From Brevundimonas sp. (GTDB taxonomy: Bacteria > Pseudomonadota > Alphaproteobacteria > Caulobacterales > Caulobacteraceae): a stretch of DNA of 64,000 bases. The stretch is from NCBI RefSeq assembly GCF_013912065.1, contig NZ_JACESA010000001.1, forward strand, positions 1-64,000, written 5' to 3'. Below the pieces are notes generated by a model. It ran no database searches. It was not told the origin of the DNA and saw only the letters and a list, made by a program, of their open reading frames with translations. The position numbers were made by a program, and so were the translations under genes. Positions 38,617-48,281 of this stretch are shown one piece after another (the first letter of the stretch is position 1; every line of letters starts with the position of its first letter).

Positions 38617-40127
38617 CAGGCGTGGCCGGTGAAATGTTCGGAATGGGCGGGCAGGCTGGCGACGGCCTGGCGGATCAAATCGGCGAACCGCGTCGCCTGA
38701 CGTTCGACATCGTCCAGGCCGTCGATCGAGACCAGGGGCGAGGCGCGGCGGGGCCAGACGCCCAGGCCGGTGAAGACGGCGGTCCAGCTGTCCTCGCGGA
38801 AGGACTCGTCCTCCAGCAGCGCGACTTCACCGCGCGCCCGGAACAGATCGATCTTGTGCGCCAAAGTGTCGGGCGGCGCAGTCTCGCGACAGTCTCGCCA
38901 CAGGTCGCCGTCGGTGCGGGTCGCCAGATGATAGTGCAGAATGATGAAGTCCCGGATCCGCTCCATCTCCTGCGCGGAGCGGCGATTGTATTCGCTGATC
39001 AGAGCCGGGTCGAAGCTGCGATCCGAGAACAGATCCAGCAGGCGGCCTATGCCGGTCTGGATCAGGCTTATACTCGTGGACTCCAGCGGTTCGATGAAGC
39101 CGGAGGCGAGACCCAGGGCCACGACATTGCCCTTCCAGGCCTCGCGACGGCGGCCGGCGACGAAGCGCAGCCGGTTCGGCTCCGCCAGGGGAGGGGATTC
39201 GATCTGGCCCAACAGATCGTCGAGCGCGGCTTGGTCCTCGATATGGGCGCTGGAATAGACATAGCCGTTGCCGACCCGGTGCTGGAGCGGAATACGCCAT
39301 TGCCAACCGGCCTGCCGGGCGCGGGCGGTGGTCATCGGCTCGGCCGGTCGCGCGGCGGCGCAGGGCAGGGCGACGGCCCGGTCGCACGGCAGCCAGCGCG
39401 TCCAGTCCTCGTAACCCGCCTGCATCGTCTGTTCGATCAGCAGGCCCCGGAACCCCGAACAGTCGATGAAGAGATCGGCCTCGATCTCACGGCCGTCCTC
39501 CAGCCGGACGGAGCGGACATGGCCTGTCTGGTCGTCGCGCGGCACGTCGACGATCCGCCCTTCGCAGCGGACCACGCCAAGACCCTCCGCCAGGGTGCGC
39601 AGACGCCGCGCGAACAGACCGGCGTCGAACTGGTAAGCGTAGGAGAAATGCGACAGGACCGAACGGGAATCGTCCACGGGCGGTGCGAACCGGCTCGCGC
39701 GCGCCATGGCCGTTGGCAGCGACCAGGCGTCGAGACTGTCGATACGCCCGGCCGCCTTCAGTCGGAACAAATACTGACGCCAGGCCTGGCCCGCGATGAT
39801 CGGGCCATAGTCGCCGAAGCCGTGAAAATATTCCGAGCCCGGCCCGCTCCAATCCTTGAAGGCGATCCCTAGTTTCGCCGTGGCCGCCGTCGAACGGATG
39901 AAGTCGTCCTCGGCCAGACCGACCATCTGAACGAACTGACGGATCGGCGGAATCGTCGCCTCGCCGACGCCGACGGTCCCGATGGCTTCCGATTCGATCA
40001 GGGTGATCTTCAGCGACGGACCGCCGCGGCGGGTGAAGGCGCGGGCCAGGGCCGACGCGGCCATCCAGCCTGCCGTGCCACCGCCCACGATGGCGACATG
40101 GCGCACTTCGCCCGAACGCTGATCCAT
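38616..40127 (-). CDS. FAD-dependent tryptophan-halogenase-family protein 2
   Basis: A 503-aa paralogue of the neighbouring protein, with VGGGTAGWMAASAL, VGVGEATIPPIR, Lys85 in TAKLGIAFKDW, WQWRIPLQHRVGNGYVYSS and LEPLESTSISLIQ, so the main catalytic residues are kept. It is the first gene of a two-gene unit divergent from the TonB receptor, sharing a 234-bp intergenic region that holds a LacI-type operator. Whether it halogenates anything, or is a repurposed flavoprotein linked to glycan uptake, cannot be told from the sequence. Confidence 0.87.
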   Translation of the reverse strand: MDQRSGEVRHVAIVGGGTAGWMAASALARAFTRRGGPSLKITLIESEAIGTVGVGEATIPPIRQFVQMVGLAEDDFIRSTAATAKLGIAFKDWSGPGSEYFHGFGDYGPIIAGQAWRQYLFRLKAAGRIDSLDAWSLPTAMARASRFAPPVDDSRSVLSHFSYAYQFDAGLFARRLRTLAEGLGVVRCEGRIVDVPRDDQTGHVRSVRLEDGREIEADLFIDCSGFRGLLIEQTMQAGYEDWTRWLPCDRAVALPCAAARPAEPMTTARARQAGWQWRIPLQHRVGNGYVYSSAHIEDQAALDDLLGQIESPPLAEPNRLRFVAGRRREAWKGNVVALGLASGFIEPLESTSISLIQTGIGRLLDLFSDRSFDPALISEYNRRSAQEMERIRDFIILHYHLATRTDGDLWRDCRETAPPDTLAHKIDLFRARGEVALLEDESFREDSWTAVFTGLGVWPRRASPLVSIDGLDDVERQATRFADLIRQAVASLPAHSEHFTGHA

Positions 40128-40204
40128 ACCTGTTCCCCCCCCTTCGTCGGTCTAACGCCGATTCATCTACGCATCCTACTCCAACTCGGACGTTTTGAGT
40201 TTTG

Positions 40205-40218
40205 TGGTAGCGCTATCA
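40205..40218 (+). promoter_or_regulatory. LacI-type operator between halogenases and TonB receptor
   Basis: TGGTAGCGCTATCA, one mismatch from the perfect palindrome at 23643-23656. The 17 bp from 40199 to 40215 (GTTTTGTGGTAGCGCTA) are identical to 54206-54222, upstream of the GH3 gene. Confidence 0.8.
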
Positions 40219-40224
40219 GAAAAT

Positions 40225-40245
40225 GCTTTTCATCGGATGAAAAGC
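40225..40245. promoter_or_regulatory. Second perfect palindrome upstream of the TonB receptor
   Basis: GCTTTTCATC G GATGAAAAGC: 10-bp arms with a single central base, 6 bp after the LacI-type site and 117 bp before the receptor ATG. It could be a second regulator's operator or a 5'-UTR hairpin. Confidence 0.6.
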
Positions 40246-40361
40246 TGTGCATCCTTGAAACGTGGCGAGCCTCACCCAAGGCGGGGGCGCCAATTCGGGA
40301 GGGATGTCGTTCCACGCCGCTTATAAGCGGCGGGCGCGACCAACAGGAAGGTTAGAGGCTT

Positions 40362-43292
40362 ATGTCTCGTCAGAAACAGGTTCGTCGCGTCGCTCTGTTG
40401 TGTGGAGCCTCGCTGGTCGCCGTGGCGGCCATGATTCCCACGGTCTCGCTTGCTCAGGCACAGTCCGACGACGCAGCCGTCGTCGATGAAGTCGTGGTCA
40501 CCGGCATTCGCGCCCAGCTTCGCTCGGCACAAGCCATCAAGAAGAATTCCGAAGTCATCGTCGATTCGGTGACGGCCGTGGATATCGGAGCCCTGCCGGA
40601 CCGTTCGGTGTCCGAGGCGCTTCAGCGCATCCCGGGCATCACCCTGCAGCGGACCAACTCCGCCCGCGACCCCGCCCGTCTGGCGGCTGAAGGCGGCGGC
40701 GTCTTCGTGCGCGGCCTGTCGGGCGTTCGCTCCGAAACCAACGGGCGCGACATCTTCTCGGCCTCCAGCGGCCGGGGCCTGAGCTTCGAAGACGTATCCG
40801 CGGACCTGCTGTCCGGCGTGGACGTCTACAAGAACGTCGCCGCCAACATGATCGAAGGCGGTATCGCCGGCACGATCAACCTGCGCACCCGCGTGCCCTT
40901 CGACAACGTCGAGCCCCTGCTGGCGATCAACGCCGACTACAACTACGGCGACCTGTCCGAGAAGGGTTTCTGGTCGGGCAGCATCATCGCGTCTGACCGT
41001 TGGGACACCAAGATCGGCGAGTTCGGTCTGCTGGCCAATGTCAGCATCTCGAACGTGGGCAACCGCACCGACAGCATCTCGACCGACCGCTTTGATCCGG
41101 TCGTGCTCGATGCCGGAAATGCGTCCTCGGACGGCACGGGCGCGGCTGGCGAGACGGTCTATATTCCCAAGTACATGGGCTGGCGCACGATCGACTGGGA
41201 GCAGGAGCGCACTGCGGTGGCTCTGGCCGCTCAGTGGCGTCCTAACGATCAGTGGCTGTTCACCCTCCAGGCCTTGGGTTCGCAGGCCGACACCTATAAT
41301 GTCGAATATGCGATGGGAACCGGCACGATTTTGACGCCGAACTCCTCCTACTCCTACAACGCCGAAAACGTGTTCGTTTCGGGCGATATTCCCAACGCCG
41401 AATACACGACCGACACCCGTATCGGTGACGACACCAAGAAGACCGGCGATGTCGCGCTGAACTTCAAATATACGCCAGGCGGCGCCTGGTCATTCAGCGG
41501 CGACCTTCAGTATGTGAAATCGACGGCCGAAATCTATTCGCTGACCGCCTTCACGCAGTTGGAAGACCGTCCGGACATGCGGATCGTCATCGACGGCGAC
41601 CTGCCGACCATCACCTCCACCGGCGGTTCGATGGAAGACAAGTCCAGCTACTGGTGGGCCGCCGCCATGGATCATATCGAGGATAACGAAGCCGACGAAC
41701 TGGCCGGTCGCCTGGACGCGCGCTACGATTTCCAGAACAACGACTTCTTCCGGTCGGTCGAGTTCGGCGTCCGCATGACGGACAAGAACTACACCAATCG
41801 CCAGACCGGCTATAACTGGAGTCTGCTGTCCAACCAGTACTGGCTGGGCAATGCCAATACGGTTTACCTGGACGACACGGGCTACGCCGGCGGGACGCAG
41901 GATCCGCGTCTGTTGGATTCCTCCTTCCTCTATACCTTCGACAACTTCTTCCGTGGCGACACGACGGTTCCAGGCGTGGCCTGGTTCCCGACCGCCGACC
42001 TGCTCAATCAGGGTACGGCGCACGCCTATGACATCCTGAAGAACACCCAGAGCGCCGGCTGGGGCTGGACGCCGCTCAGCGACGATTACGACAGCTATCG
42101 TCTGGGCAGCGGCAACGGCGGCGTGACCGATCTGCAGGAAAAGACCGAGGCCGCCTACATCTACACCCGCTTCGGCAACGACACCGCCTTCTTCGGTCGC
42201 GGGATGGACGGCAATATCGGCCTGCGCGTCGTCAAGACCACCACCGAGACCAACCAGGTCCTCACCCTGCCGACGATAACGGGAACCTGTCCGCCCGCCA
42301 CCAATCCAGCGGCGGACTGCACCGCCTTCAATCAGGCGGTCCAGTTCGTATCCGGCGGGGCCCTGGAGGCGGGCGCCGACATCAGCAAGGACTACACCAA
42401 TGTCCTCCCCAGCCTGAACCTGCGGGCCTTCCTGACTGACACCCTGCAGGCGCGGTTCGCTGTTTCGCGCGCTATCCTGCGGCCGGAGATGTACCAGCTT
42501 CAGCCCTTCACCAATCTGTCGATCAACTTCGAATCCGACGGCTACACGCTGAATCCGACGACGCCCTATACGGGGACGGGCGGTAATCCGAACCTCGAGC
42601 CGCTCAAGGCGACCAACTACGACTTCAGCCTCGAGTGGTATTTCGCGCCGACGGGCAGCCTGACCTTCGCCGCCTTCCACAAGGATTTGAAGGACTACAT
42701 CTTCTCCGGCAGCTCGACCGAGACCTACACCAACGGCGGCGTCACCTACGACTTCCTGATGACGCGCTACGCCAATGGCGACGAGGGCAAGATCGACGGT
42801 TTCGAACTGGCCTATTCCCAGTTCTACGACTTCCTGCCGGGACCGCTCAGCGGCCTGGGCGTCCAGGCCAACTTCACCTATGTCGACAGCAGCGGCGGCC
42901 GGAACACCAGCCAGGATATCCTGAGCGGCGACCAGAACGCCGGCGCGGGCGCGGATCTGCCGCTCGAAGGCCTGTCGAAGACCAGCTACAACGCCGCGCT
43001 GCTGTATGAGAAATACGGCATCTCGGCGCGCCTCGCCTACAACTGGCGCGAGGAGTATCTGATGACGACTTCGGCCGCCAACATCAATGCGCCCGTCTGG
43101 GCCAGCGATTATGGCCAGCTGGACGGTTCGATCTTCTACAGTCTGACCGAAGACGTGAAGATCGGCATCCAGTCGACCAACATCCTGAATGAACGGACCG
43201 TGCTGAAGGTTGGCAACGAGACCCGCAAGCCGGAGTACAACTGGGTGGATACCGATCGCCGGGTCGCCGTGGTGCTTCGCGCCGCCTTCTGA
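40362..43292 (+). CDS. TonB-dependent receptor for xyloglucan oligosaccharides
   Basis: A 976-aa outer-membrane transporter: Sec signal (to about SLAQAQ), TonB box DEVVVTGIR, plug domain (VDIGALPDRSVSEALQRIPG to about 180) and a 22-strand barrel ending WVDTDRRVAVVLRAAF with the terminal Phe used for outer-membrane insertion. It is the large carbohydrate-type receptor common in Caulobacterales. It is followed by the GH35 and GH31 genes and preceded by the operator at 40205, so xyloglucan fragments are the likely cargo. No SusD-like partner is present. A strong terminator follows it at 43309. Confidence 0.92.
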   Translation: MSRQKQVRRVALLCGASLVAVAAMIPTVSLAQAQSDDAAVVDEVVVTGIRAQLRSAQAIKKNSEVIVDSVTAVDIGALPDRSVSEALQRIPGITLQRTNSARDPARLAAEGGGVFVRGLSGVRSETNGRDIFSASSGRGLSFEDVSADLLSGVDVYKNVAANMIEGGIAGTINLRTRVPFDNVEPLLAINADYNYGDLSEKGFWSGSIIASDRWDTKIGEFGLLANVSISNVGNRTDSISTDRFDPVVLDAGNASSDGTGAAGETVYIPKYMGWRTIDWEQERTAVALAAQWRPNDQWLFTLQALGSQADTYNVEYAMGTGTILTPNSSYSYNAENVFVSGDIPNAEYTTDTRIGDDTKKTGDVALNFKYTPGGAWSFSGDLQYVKSTAEIYSLTAFTQLEDRPDMRIVIDGDLPTITSTGGSMEDKSSYWWAAAMDHIEDNEADELAGRLDARYDFQNNDFFRSVEFGVRMTDKNYTNRQTGYNWSLLSNQYWLGNANTVYLDDTGYAGGTQDPRLLDSSFLYTFDNFFRGDTTVPGVAWFPTADLLNQGTAHAYDILKNTQSAGWGWTPLSDDYDSYRLGSGNGGVTDLQEKTEAAYIYTRFGNDTAFFGRGMDGNIGLRVVKTTTETNQVLTLPTITGTCPPATNPAADCTAFNQAVQFVSGGALEAGADISKDYTNVLPSLNLRAFLTDTLQARFAVSRAILRPEMYQLQPFTNLSINFESDGYTLNPTTPYTGTGGNPNLEPLKATNYDFSLEWYFAPTGSLTFAAFHKDLKDYIFSGSSTETYTNGGVTYDFLMTRYANGDEGKIDGFELAYSQFYDFLPGPLSGLGVQANFTYVDSSGGRNTSQDILSGDQNAGAGADLPLEGLSKTSYNAALLYEKYGISARLAYNWREEYLMTTSAANINAPVWASDYGQLDGSIFYSLTEDVKIGIQSTNILNERTVLKVGNETRKPEYNWVDTDRRVAVVLRAAF

Positions 43293-43308
43293 TCGGGCCT
43301 GATCAACC

Positions 43309-43346
43309 GGGGCGTCGGCGTCGTCGGCGCCCCGACTGTTTTTTTC
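43309..43346 (+). terminator. Intrinsic terminator after the TonB receptor
   Basis: Hairpin of GGGGCGTCGGC and GTCGGCGCCCC (11 pairs counting G-U) followed by GACTGTTTTTTTC. It would end or reduce transcription before the GH35 gene, giving more receptor than enzyme. Confidence 0.75.
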
Positions 43347-43368
43347 TTATCGACGTTGGGAGGCGGCG

Positions 43369-45018
43369 ATGGGTGTTTTCGCACGTGGATTGACTTCAGC
43401 CCTATCGGTGGCGGTCCTTTTGGCCGCGACAGCGGGGTCGTCGCTTGCCCAGACGGCCATTCCCCGGCTGGTGGAGCAGAACGGCCGCCACGCCTTGATG
43501 GTCGACGGCGCGCCGTTCACCGTCCTGGGCGCGCAGGTCAACAACTCAAGCAACTATCCGGCCCCCCTGGCCCTGGCCTGGCCCGCCGTCCACCATGTCG
43601 GCGCGAATACGGTTCAGGTTCCCATCGCCTGGGAACAGATCGAACCGGTCGAGGGTCAGTTCGACTTTTCCTTCGTCGATCATCTGGTGCAGGAAGCCCG
43701 CCGCAACGACGTGCGTCTGGTCATCCTGTGGTTCGCGACCTGGAAGAACACGGCGCCCAAATATGCGCCGGCCTGGGTCAAGCTGAATTCCGCGCGCTTT
43801 CCCCATCTGATCCAGAAGGACGGGTCCGAATCCTACGCCATGTCGCCCTATGGGCGCGAGACCTTGGCCGCGGACGCGCGCGCCTTCGCCGCCCTGATGC
43901 GCCACATTCGTCAGATCGACGAACGCCAGCGCACCGTCATTATGGTCCAGCCCGAAAACGAGGTCGGCACCTACGGCTCCGTGCGCGACTATTCCCCCGC
44001 CGCCCAGGCGGCGTTCGAGGGGCCGGTTCCGCAGGTCTTGCTGGATCGGACGGGGCGCTCGCCCGGAACCTGGTCGTCCGTCTTCGGCGAAGAGGCCGAA
44101 GAATTCTTCCACGCCTGGTCCATCGCATCCTATGTCGAGGCCGTCGCGGCGGCCGGCAAGGCGGAATATGCCCTGCCCATGTATGTCAATGCGGCCCTGA
44201 CAGACCCGCTTAAACGCGTGGCGCCGACCAACTACGCCTCGGGCGGTCCGGTGTGGCCCGTGATCGATGTGTGGAAGGCGGCGGCTCCGTCGATCAGCCT
44301 GCTGGCGCCCGATATCTATGACCGCGGCTCGGACAGTTACGAAGGAACGCTGGGCCATTACGCGCGGCCCGACAACGCGCTGTTCGTCGCCGAAACCGGC
44401 AATGATCCGTCGTTCGGTCGCTTCCTGTTTTCGGTGCTCGGGCGCGGCGGCGTGGGCTATTCGGCCTTCGGGATCGACTATACCGGCTACGCCAACTGGC
44501 CGCTGGGCTCCAAGGCCGTCACCCCCGAGACCCTGACCCCGCTGAAGACCAGCTACGCCGTGATGCGCCCCTGGGGACGCGTCTGGGCCCGTGCGGCTTG
44601 GGAAGGCCGCGTCTGGGGCGTCGCCGAACCGGACGACCGTTCCGAACAGAAGATCGACCTGGGGGACTGGACGGCCCGCGTGCGCTATCGGCTCTGGCAG
44701 TTCGGCCTGCCCGAATGGACCTGGCTGGGCGAACAGGGGCCGGCGACCGGCACCGAAAATCCGAATGGCGGCGTCATCATCGCCCAACTCGACAATCCCG
44801 GCGAGTTCTTCGTCAGCGGCATGCATGCGCGCGTCGATTTCGAGTCGAAAGCCTCGACCGACGGCAAGCGTCGCATGGTCGTGCGCTATGAAGAGGGCCA
44901 TTTCGACGAGGCCGGGAAATGGGTCTTCGAACGCATCTGGAACGGCGACCAGACTGATTATGGCCTGAACTTCACCGACCGACCGCAGCTGCTGCGCGTC
45001 GTCACCGCCACCTACTGA
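43369..45018 (+). CDS. GH35 beta-galactosidase (DUF5597-type)
   Basis: A 549-aa exported enzyme (signal to about SSLAQ) expected to remove terminal beta-galactose from xyloglucan side chains. The barrel begins [20 protein letters not shown] and [20 protein letters not shown]. The acid/base is Glu198 in [10 protein letters not shown] and the nucleophile is probably Glu342 in FVAETGND. The C-terminal half matches the DUF5597 type found in Cellvibrio Bgl35A, a known xyloglucan-locus enzyme. Gene order receptor-GH35-GH31 is the same as in that organism. GGGAGG precedes the ATG at 43369. Confidence 0.88.
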   Translation: MGVFARGLTSALSVAVLLAATAGSSLAQTAIPRLVEQNGRHALMVDGAPFTVLGAQVNNSSNYPAPLALAWPAVHHVGANTVQVPIAWEQIEPVEGQFDFSFVDHLVQEARRNDVRLVILWFATWKNTAPKYAPAWVKLNSARFPHLIQKDGSESYAMSPYGRETLAADARAFAALMRHIRQIDERQRTVIMVQPENEVGTYGSVRDYSPAAQAAFEGPVPQVLLDRTGRSPGTWSSVFGEEAEEFFHAWSIASYVEAVAAAGKAEYALPMYVNAALTDPLKRVAPTNYASGGPVWPVIDVWKAAAPSISLLAPDIYDRGSDSYEGTLGHYARPDNALFVAETGNDPSFGRFLFSVLGRGGVGYSAFGIDYTGYANWPLGSKAVTPETLTPLKTSYAVMRPWGRVWARAAWEGRVWGVAEPDDRSEQKIDLGDWTARVRYRLWQFGLPEWTWLGEQGPATGTENPNGGVIIAQLDNPGEFFVSGMHARVDFESKASTDGKRRMVVRYEEGHFDEAGKWVFERIWNGDQTDYGLNFTDRPQLLRVVTATY

Positions 45019-45044
45019 CTGTATTGAAAGAAGCGAGCGCCCCC

Positions 45045-47975
45045 ATGACTTCGACCCTCGCCCGCCGCGTCCTGCTGGCCGCCCTGATGATCGCGCCCCT
45101 GGGCGCCTGTTCCAGCCTGATGGACACTGCCTCGGCCGGCGCGATCCAGCAGGCCGCCTTCGAGCGCATCCCCGCCGGCGTCGTCATCGCCCCGACGCAA
45201 GGACCCGCCCGCCGCGTCCGTCTGGAGGTCTATGGCCCCGAGACCATCCGCGTCACCGCCACCGAAGACGCCGACCTGGACCTGCCCGCCAGCCTGATGG
45301 TCACGGCCCAGCCCTCGACCACCACCCCGTTCCAGGTCGAGACCCAGGGCGATCTGGTCGTGCTGAAAACGGCCGAGGCCACGGCGGAGGTGTCGCGCAC
45401 CACCGGCGCCGTCCGCTTCCTCGACGAGAACGGCCAGGAGGTGCTGAAGGAGCGCCCGGGCAGCCGCGAACTGACGCCGGTCACAGTCGAAGACCAGACC
45501 GGCGATCACCGCTTCCTGGCCACGCGCCAGGTGTGGGAAAGCCCCGCCGACGAAGCCTTCTACGGCCTGGGTCAGCACCAGCAGGGCACGATGAACCATA
45601 AGGGCCAGGACGTTCTGCTGGCCCAGCACAATATGGACGTGGGCGTTCCCTTCGTCGTCTCCAGCCGCAACTACGGCCTGCTGTGGGAGACCAACGCCAT
45701 CACCCGGTTCGGCGACCCGCGCCCCTACGGCATGCTGTCCGACCGGCTGATCGTCCGCGACGCCGGGGGCGCGTTCGGCGGCCTGACGGCCCGCTATTAT
45801 CAGGACGGGGTGCTGAAGATCAGCCGGCCCGAGAGCCAGGTGAATTACGAGTTCATCCGCGACCAGCAGCGCTGGCCCGAGGGCTTCAAGGCCCAGCCCG
45901 GCGCCCCGGTCCAGACCGGCGACATGGGCAAGCCCGGCCAGGCCGGTGTGAATGTCGTCTGGGAAGGCTCGATCGAGACCGCCACTGCCGGCCTGCACAA
46001 GTTCCGGCTCTATTCGTCCGGCTATGTGAAGGTGACGATCGACGGCAAGGTGGTCGAACAGAACTGGCGCCAGAACTGGAACCCCTTCGACCATGATTTC
46101 CAGGTCCAGCTGCCCGCCGACACCCGCGTGCCGATCCGCATCGAATGGACGCCGGACGACGGCTATATCTCGCTGCGCCACATGGACCCGCTGCCGGCCG
46201 CCGATCAGGGCGCGCTGAGCCTGGCGTCGGAAGTCGGCACGGCCATCGACTATTATTATGTCGGCGGCGACGACATCGACGGCGTTATCTCCAACTATCG
46301 CGGCCTGACCGGCAAGGCCGTCATGCTGCCCCGCACGGCCTATGGCTACTGGCAGAGCCGTCAGCGTTACAACAACCAGGAAGAGGTCGTGGGCGCCGTG
46401 CGCCGCTATCGCGAACTGGGCCTGCCGATCGACATGGTGGTGCAGGACTGGTTCTACTGGCCCGAGAACGCCTGGGGCTCGCACCAGTTCGATCCGGCCC
46501 GATATCCGAACCCGACCCAGATGGTGAAGGACGTTCATGACATGAACGCCGACATCATCATCTCCGTCTGGCCGAAGTTCTATCCGACGACGGATCATTA
46601 CAAGCAGCTGGACGCCATCGGCGGCATGTACACCCGCAACGTCGATGTCGGCGCGCGCGACTGGGTCGGCCCCGGCTACGCCAACAGCTTCTATGACCCC
46701 TATCTGCCGGCGGCCCGCGACCTGTACTGGAAGCAGATGTCCGACAGCTTCAAGGGCATGGGCTTCGACGGCTGGTGGCTGGATTCGGTCGAGCCGGACA
46801 TGCACTCCAACCTCGACATCCCCGAGCGGACCCTGCGGATGGGGCCGACGGCGGTCGGGCCGGGCGCCTATGTGTTCAACTCGTACCCGCTGGTGAACGC
46901 CGAGAACGTCTATCGCAACTTCCGCGCCGAACAGGACGGTCAGCGCACCACCATCCTGACCCGTTCGGCCTGGGGCGGCCTGCAACGCACCGGCTCCATC
47001 CTGTGGTCGGGCGACGTGGTGGCGCGCTGGGACAATCTGCGCGACCAGATTTCGGCGGGCGTCAACGCCGGCCTGTCGGGCCTGCCCAACTGGACCCACG
47101 ACATCGGCGGCTTCTCGGTCGAAGCCCGCTATTCCAACCCCGAAGGCATGAAGGCCGAGGACAAGGCCGAATGGGACGAGCTGCAGCTGCGCTGGTTCCA
47201 GTTTGGCGCCTGGTCGCCGATCTTCCGCTCGCACGGCGAATTCCCGCTGCGCGAGGTCTATAATCTGGCTGATCCGGGCACGGACTATTACGCCGCCTAC
47301 GCCGACCAGATGCGGACCCGCTACCGGCTGATGCCCTATATCTACAGCCTGGCGGGCGACACTTATCTGCGCGACGGCACCATCATGCGCGGCCTGGTCA
47401 TGGACTTCCCGTCCGACATGAAGGCCCGCGACGTCGCCGACCAGTATATGTTCGGTCCGGCCCTGATGGTCGCCCCGGTCACTGAGTACAAGGCGCGCAG
47501 CCGTTCGGTCTATTTCCCCGCCGGCGCCGACTGGTACGATCTGAAGACGGGCCAGACCTTCTCGGGTGGTCAGACCGTCACCGTCCCGGCCGCCCTGGAC
47601 AAGATCCCGGTCTTCGTCCGCGCCGGTTCGATCCTGCCGACCGGCCCGGCCATCACCTATACGTCCGAGAAGCTGGACGGCCCCCTGACCCTGGTCGTCT
47701 ACACCGGGGCGAACGGCGCCTTCTCCCTCTATCAGGACGACGGCCAGGACTATGGCTATGAGCGGGGCGAGTTCTCGACCATTCCGATGACCTGGGACGA
47801 CGCGCGCGGCGTGCTCAGTATCGGCGCCCGCGCCGGTTCGTACCCGGGCATGCCGGCCAACCGCACGATCAATGTGCGCTTCGTCAGCGGACCGGGCGCG
47901 AACGTCGGCGACTTCGACGCCGCTCCGGCCCGGACGGTCCAGTACACCGGCCAGGCGGTGGAGATCCGTCGCTAG
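45045..47975 (+). CDS. GH31 alpha-xylosidase with PA14 domain
   Basis: A 976-aa lipoprotein (lipobox APLGAC) that would remove alpha-1,6-xylose from the non-reducing end of xyloglucan oligosaccharides. The N-terminal beta domain is interrupted by a PA14 module (about 255-385, including VVWEGSIETATAGLHKFRLY and PIRIEWTPDDGYISL). The catalytic barrel has nucleophile Asp580 in WWLDSVEPD and acid/base Asp657 in ILWSGDVVARW, and PAGADWYDLKTG begins the C-terminal domains. The PA14 insert is the mark of Cellvibrio Xyl31A-type enzymes. ATG 45045 is chosen over TTG 45024 because it fits the lipoprotein signal. It lies 26 bp after the GH35 gene. Confidence 0.9.
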   Translation: MTSTLARRVLLAALMIAPLGACSSLMDTASAGAIQQAAFERIPAGVVIAPTQGPARRVRLEVYGPETIRVTATEDADLDLPASLMVTAQPSTTTPFQVETQGDLVVLKTAEATAEVSRTTGAVRFLDENGQEVLKERPGSRELTPVTVEDQTGDHRFLATRQVWESPADEAFYGLGQHQQGTMNHKGQDVLLAQHNMDVGVPFVVSSRNYGLLWETNAITRFGDPRPYGMLSDRLIVRDAGGAFGGLTARYYQDGVLKISRPESQVNYEFIRDQQRWPEGFKAQPGAPVQTGDMGKPGQAGVNVVWEGSIETATAGLHKFRLYSSGYVKVTIDGKVVEQNWRQNWNPFDHDFQVQLPADTRVPIRIEWTPDDGYISLRHMDPLPAADQGALSLASEVGTAIDYYYVGGDDIDGVISNYRGLTGKAVMLPRTAYGYWQSRQRYNNQEEVVGAVRRYRELGLPIDMVVQDWFYWPENAWGSHQFDPARYPNPTQMVKDVHDMNADIIISVWPKFYPTTDHYKQLDAIGGMYTRNVDVGARDWVGPGYANSFYDPYLPAARDLYWKQMSDSFKGMGFDGWWLDSVEPDMHSNLDIPERTLRMGPTAVGPGAYVFNSYPLVNAENVYRNFRAEQDGQRTTILTRSAWGGLQRTGSILWSGDVVARWDNLRDQISAGVNAGLSGLPNWTHDIGGFSVEARYSNPEGMKAEDKAEWDELQLRWFQFGAWSPIFRSHGEFPLREVYNLADPGTDYYAAYADQMRTRYRLMPYIYSLAGDTYLRDGTIMRGLVMDFPSDMKARDVADQYMFGPALMVAPVTEYKARSRSVYFPAGADWYDLKTGQTFSGGQTVTVPAALDKIPVFVRAGSILPTGPAITYTSEKLDGPLTLVVYTGANGAFSLYQDDGQDYGYERGEFSTIPMTWDDARGVLSIGARAGSYPGMPANRTINVRFVSGPGANVGDFDAAPARTVQYTGQAVEIRR

Positions 47976-48281
47976 GACGAAACCGCGAAACGGGAACTGG
48001 GCATCGGCAACGCCCCTAATGTCGATGCCCAACCTGTTGTCTTGTAAGCCTCTTTAAAAAAGATCGGGCAATCGACCGTGCAGGGCGCCAGGCGGGCTTA
48101 TACTCTCGGCTCGGTCTTTGACATTGTCGGTCCCGACGAAGCGAAGTTGGGCTCGTTGGACTGTTTTTTCGTTGACAGTCCAACCTCCGGCCAAATTGCA
48201 CTCGATTGCATATTGCACCGATTTCGAAGGGTGCAGTTCAATTTTGGAAGCCCGCTTCTGCGGGGTGATCAGGAGGCGCAG
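47976..48281 (+). promoter_or_regulatory. 306-bp leader of the acetylesterase gene
   Basis: No gene is visible. It holds a perfect 10-bp inverted repeat GTTGGACTGT / ACAGTCCAAC (48155-48164 and 48175-48184, loop TTTTTCGTTG), TTGACA at 48172-48177 that could be a -35 box, and three TTGCA units at 48196, 48206 and 48213. A run of six A follows position 48055. An independent promoter for the esterase gene is likely. Confidence 0.45.

Noticed and set aside
45012-48032. A 1006-codon open frame on the minus strand opposite the GH31 gene
   Set aside because: Its product is an Arg/Gly/Val/His-rich translation with no domain. It mirrors the GH31 gene, whose catalytic motifs are clear. Long antisense frames are expected at this GC content.
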